In this document: in pieces, positions 63,215 to 64,000 of the stretch
Layout: the number at the start of each line of letters is the position of its first letter
Position numbering within the stretch: position 1 is the stretch's first letter
DNA from: Streptomyces sp. MMG1121
GTDB lineage: Bacteria; Actinomycetota; Actinomycetes; Streptomycetales; Streptomycetaceae
Direction: 5' to 3'
Assembly (NCBI RefSeq): GCF_001280015.1
Contig: NZ_LGDV01000197.1
Coordinates: forward strand, 9,733 to 73,732
Length of the DNA stretch: 64,000 nucleotides
Notes under the pieces: generated by a model
What the model was told of the DNA's origin: nothing
The model's input: the letters and a program-made list of their open reading frames with translations, nothing else
Databases searched by the model: none
Program-made: the position numbers and the translations under genes

Positions 63215-64000
63215 GTGTCCCGTCGCCTGTTCACCTCGGAGTCCGTGACCGAGGGTCACCCCGACAAGATCGCTGACCAGATCAGCGACACCATTCTCGA
63301 CGCGCTCCTGCGCGAGGACCCGACCTCCCGGGTCGCCGTCGAGACGCTGATCACCACCGGCCTGGTGCACGTGGCCGGCGAGGTCACGACCAAGGCCTAC
63401 GCGGACATCGCGACGCTCGTCCGCGGAAAGATCCTGGAGATCGGCTACGACTCCTCCAAGAAGGGCTTCGACGGCGCCTCCTGCGGTGTGTCCGTGTCCA
63501 TCGGCGCGCAGTCCCCGGACATCGCGCAGGGCGTCGACACGGCGTACGAGTCCCGGGTCGAGGGCGACGACGACGAGCTCGACAAGCAGGGCGCCGGCGA
63601 CCAGGGCCTGATGTTCGGCTACGCCTCCGACGAGACGCCGACCCTCATGCCGCTGCCGATCTTCCTGGCGCACCGGCTGTCCAAGCGCCTGTCCGAGGTC
63701 CGCAAGAACGGCACCATCCCCTACCTGCGCCCGGACGGCAAGACGCAGGTCACCATCGAGTACGACGGCGACAAGGCCGTCCGTCTCGACACGGTCGTCG
63801 TCTCCTCGCAGCACGCCTCCGACATCGACCTGGAGTCGCTGCTCGCTCCCGACATCCGCGAGTTCGTCGTGGAGCCCGAGCTGAAGGCCCTGCTGGACGA
63901 GGGCATCAAGCTGGACACCGAGGGGTACCGGCTGCTGGTCAACCCGACCGGCCGTTTCGAGATCGGCGGCCCGATGGGCGACGCCGGCCTGACCGGCCGC
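63215..64000 (+). CDS. metK: S-adenosylmethionine synthetase (3' end outside window)
   Basis: Makes S-adenosylmethionine from ATP and methionine. 262 codons are visible of about 400. N-terminal [20 protein letters not shown] holds the ATP-binding His of [12 protein letters not shown] (about residue 15); the flexible-loop glycine motif [12 protein letters not shown] (about 129-140) and the start of the [12 protein letters not shown] region (about 251-262) are intact. GTG start at 63215 with AGGGAG upstream. The frame is open at the window edge. Confidence 0.95.
   Translation, partial: MSRRLFTSESVTEGHPDKIADQISDTILDALLREDPTSRVAVETLITTGLVHVAGEVTTKAYADIATLVRGKILEIGYDSSKKGFDGASCGVSVSIGAQSPDIAQGVDTAYESRVEGDDDELDKQGAGDQGLMFGYASDETPTLMPLPIFLAHRLSKRLSEVRKNGTIPYLRPDGKTQVTIEYDGDKAVRLDTVVVSSQHASDIDLESLLAPDIREFVVEPELKALLDEGIKLDTEGYRLLVNPTGRFEIGGPMGDAGLTGR

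Overview
The window is a stretch of a Streptomyces (or very close actinomycete) chromosome. GC is very high with G/C at almost every third codon position, many genes start with GTG or TTG, and there are genus markers: BldD, the small integration host factor sIHF, a sigma-R-type promoter in front of relA, and two interspersed Streptomyces repeats. Gene order matches the conserved actinobacterial core (thrS-HIT-pgsA-acyltransferase-pimA-pdxST-yebC-ruvCAB-yajC-secDF-apt-relA-ppi-hisS ... alaS-ruvX-mltG-aroE-aroCKB-pepQ-efp-nusB-bldD, then pyr, then sIHF-gmk-rpoZ-coaBC-metK). Nearly all of it is housekeeping DNA. I see no phage, plasmid, insertion sequence, CRISPR array, tRNA or rRNA.

Layout. 1-3.8 kb: end of an unknown gene, thrS, a small K+ channel and a HIT protein. 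3.85-7.9 kb (minus strand): a membrane protein of unknown function and an EF-G-like GTPase. 8.2-11.7 kb: phosphatidylinositol/PIM lipid genes and a LemA-like protein. 11.8-20.8 kb: pyridoxal phosphate synthase, YebC, Holliday junction resolution, SecDF-YajC and apt. 21-28 kb: relA, a DUF349 protein, a cyclophilin, a metallo-beta-lactamase-fold hydrolase and hisS. 28.1-30.7 kb (minus strand): an ABC exporter/two-component operon that looks decayed, with a frameshifted ATPase, a frameshifted permease, a histidine kinase reduced to 75 residues by an internal deletion, and an intact response-regulator frame. 30.8-36.1 kb: VKOR, rarA, rpsD, and an NB-ARC/TPR regulator whose tail reads through an interspersed repeat where an HTH would be expected. 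36.2-48 kb: two small membrane-associated proteins, alaS, ruvX, mltG, the shikimate genes aroE/aroC/aroK/aroB, a P-loop kinase-like protein and a PepQ-like protein. 48.1-49.8 kb: efp-nusB facing bldD. 50-60 kb: pyrR-pyrB-pyrC-orf-carA-carB-pyrD-pyrF, the de novo UMP pathway except pyrE. 60.3-64 kb: sIHF, gmk, rpoZ, coaBC and the first two thirds of metK, cut by the window end.

How the parts work together. Many operons are translationally coupled by ATGA or GTGA overlaps (pgsA/acyltransferase/pimA, ruvC/ruvA, secF/apt, aroC/aroK/aroB, pyrC/orf/carA, pyrD/pyrF, and the decayed ABC/TCS operon). Regulatory signals readable directly are a PyrR-binding-loop candidate over the pyrR ribosome binding site, a BldD box upstream of bldD, a sigma-R promoter upstream of relA, a long structured rpsD leader, and perfect hairpins at most operon ends. 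No undescribed system is evident. The most unusual items are the multi-lesion ABC/TCS operon, the regulator with a repeat-encoded tail, a 50-bp perfect palindrome between relA and the DUF349 gene, and a PepQ homologue with a substituted metal site.
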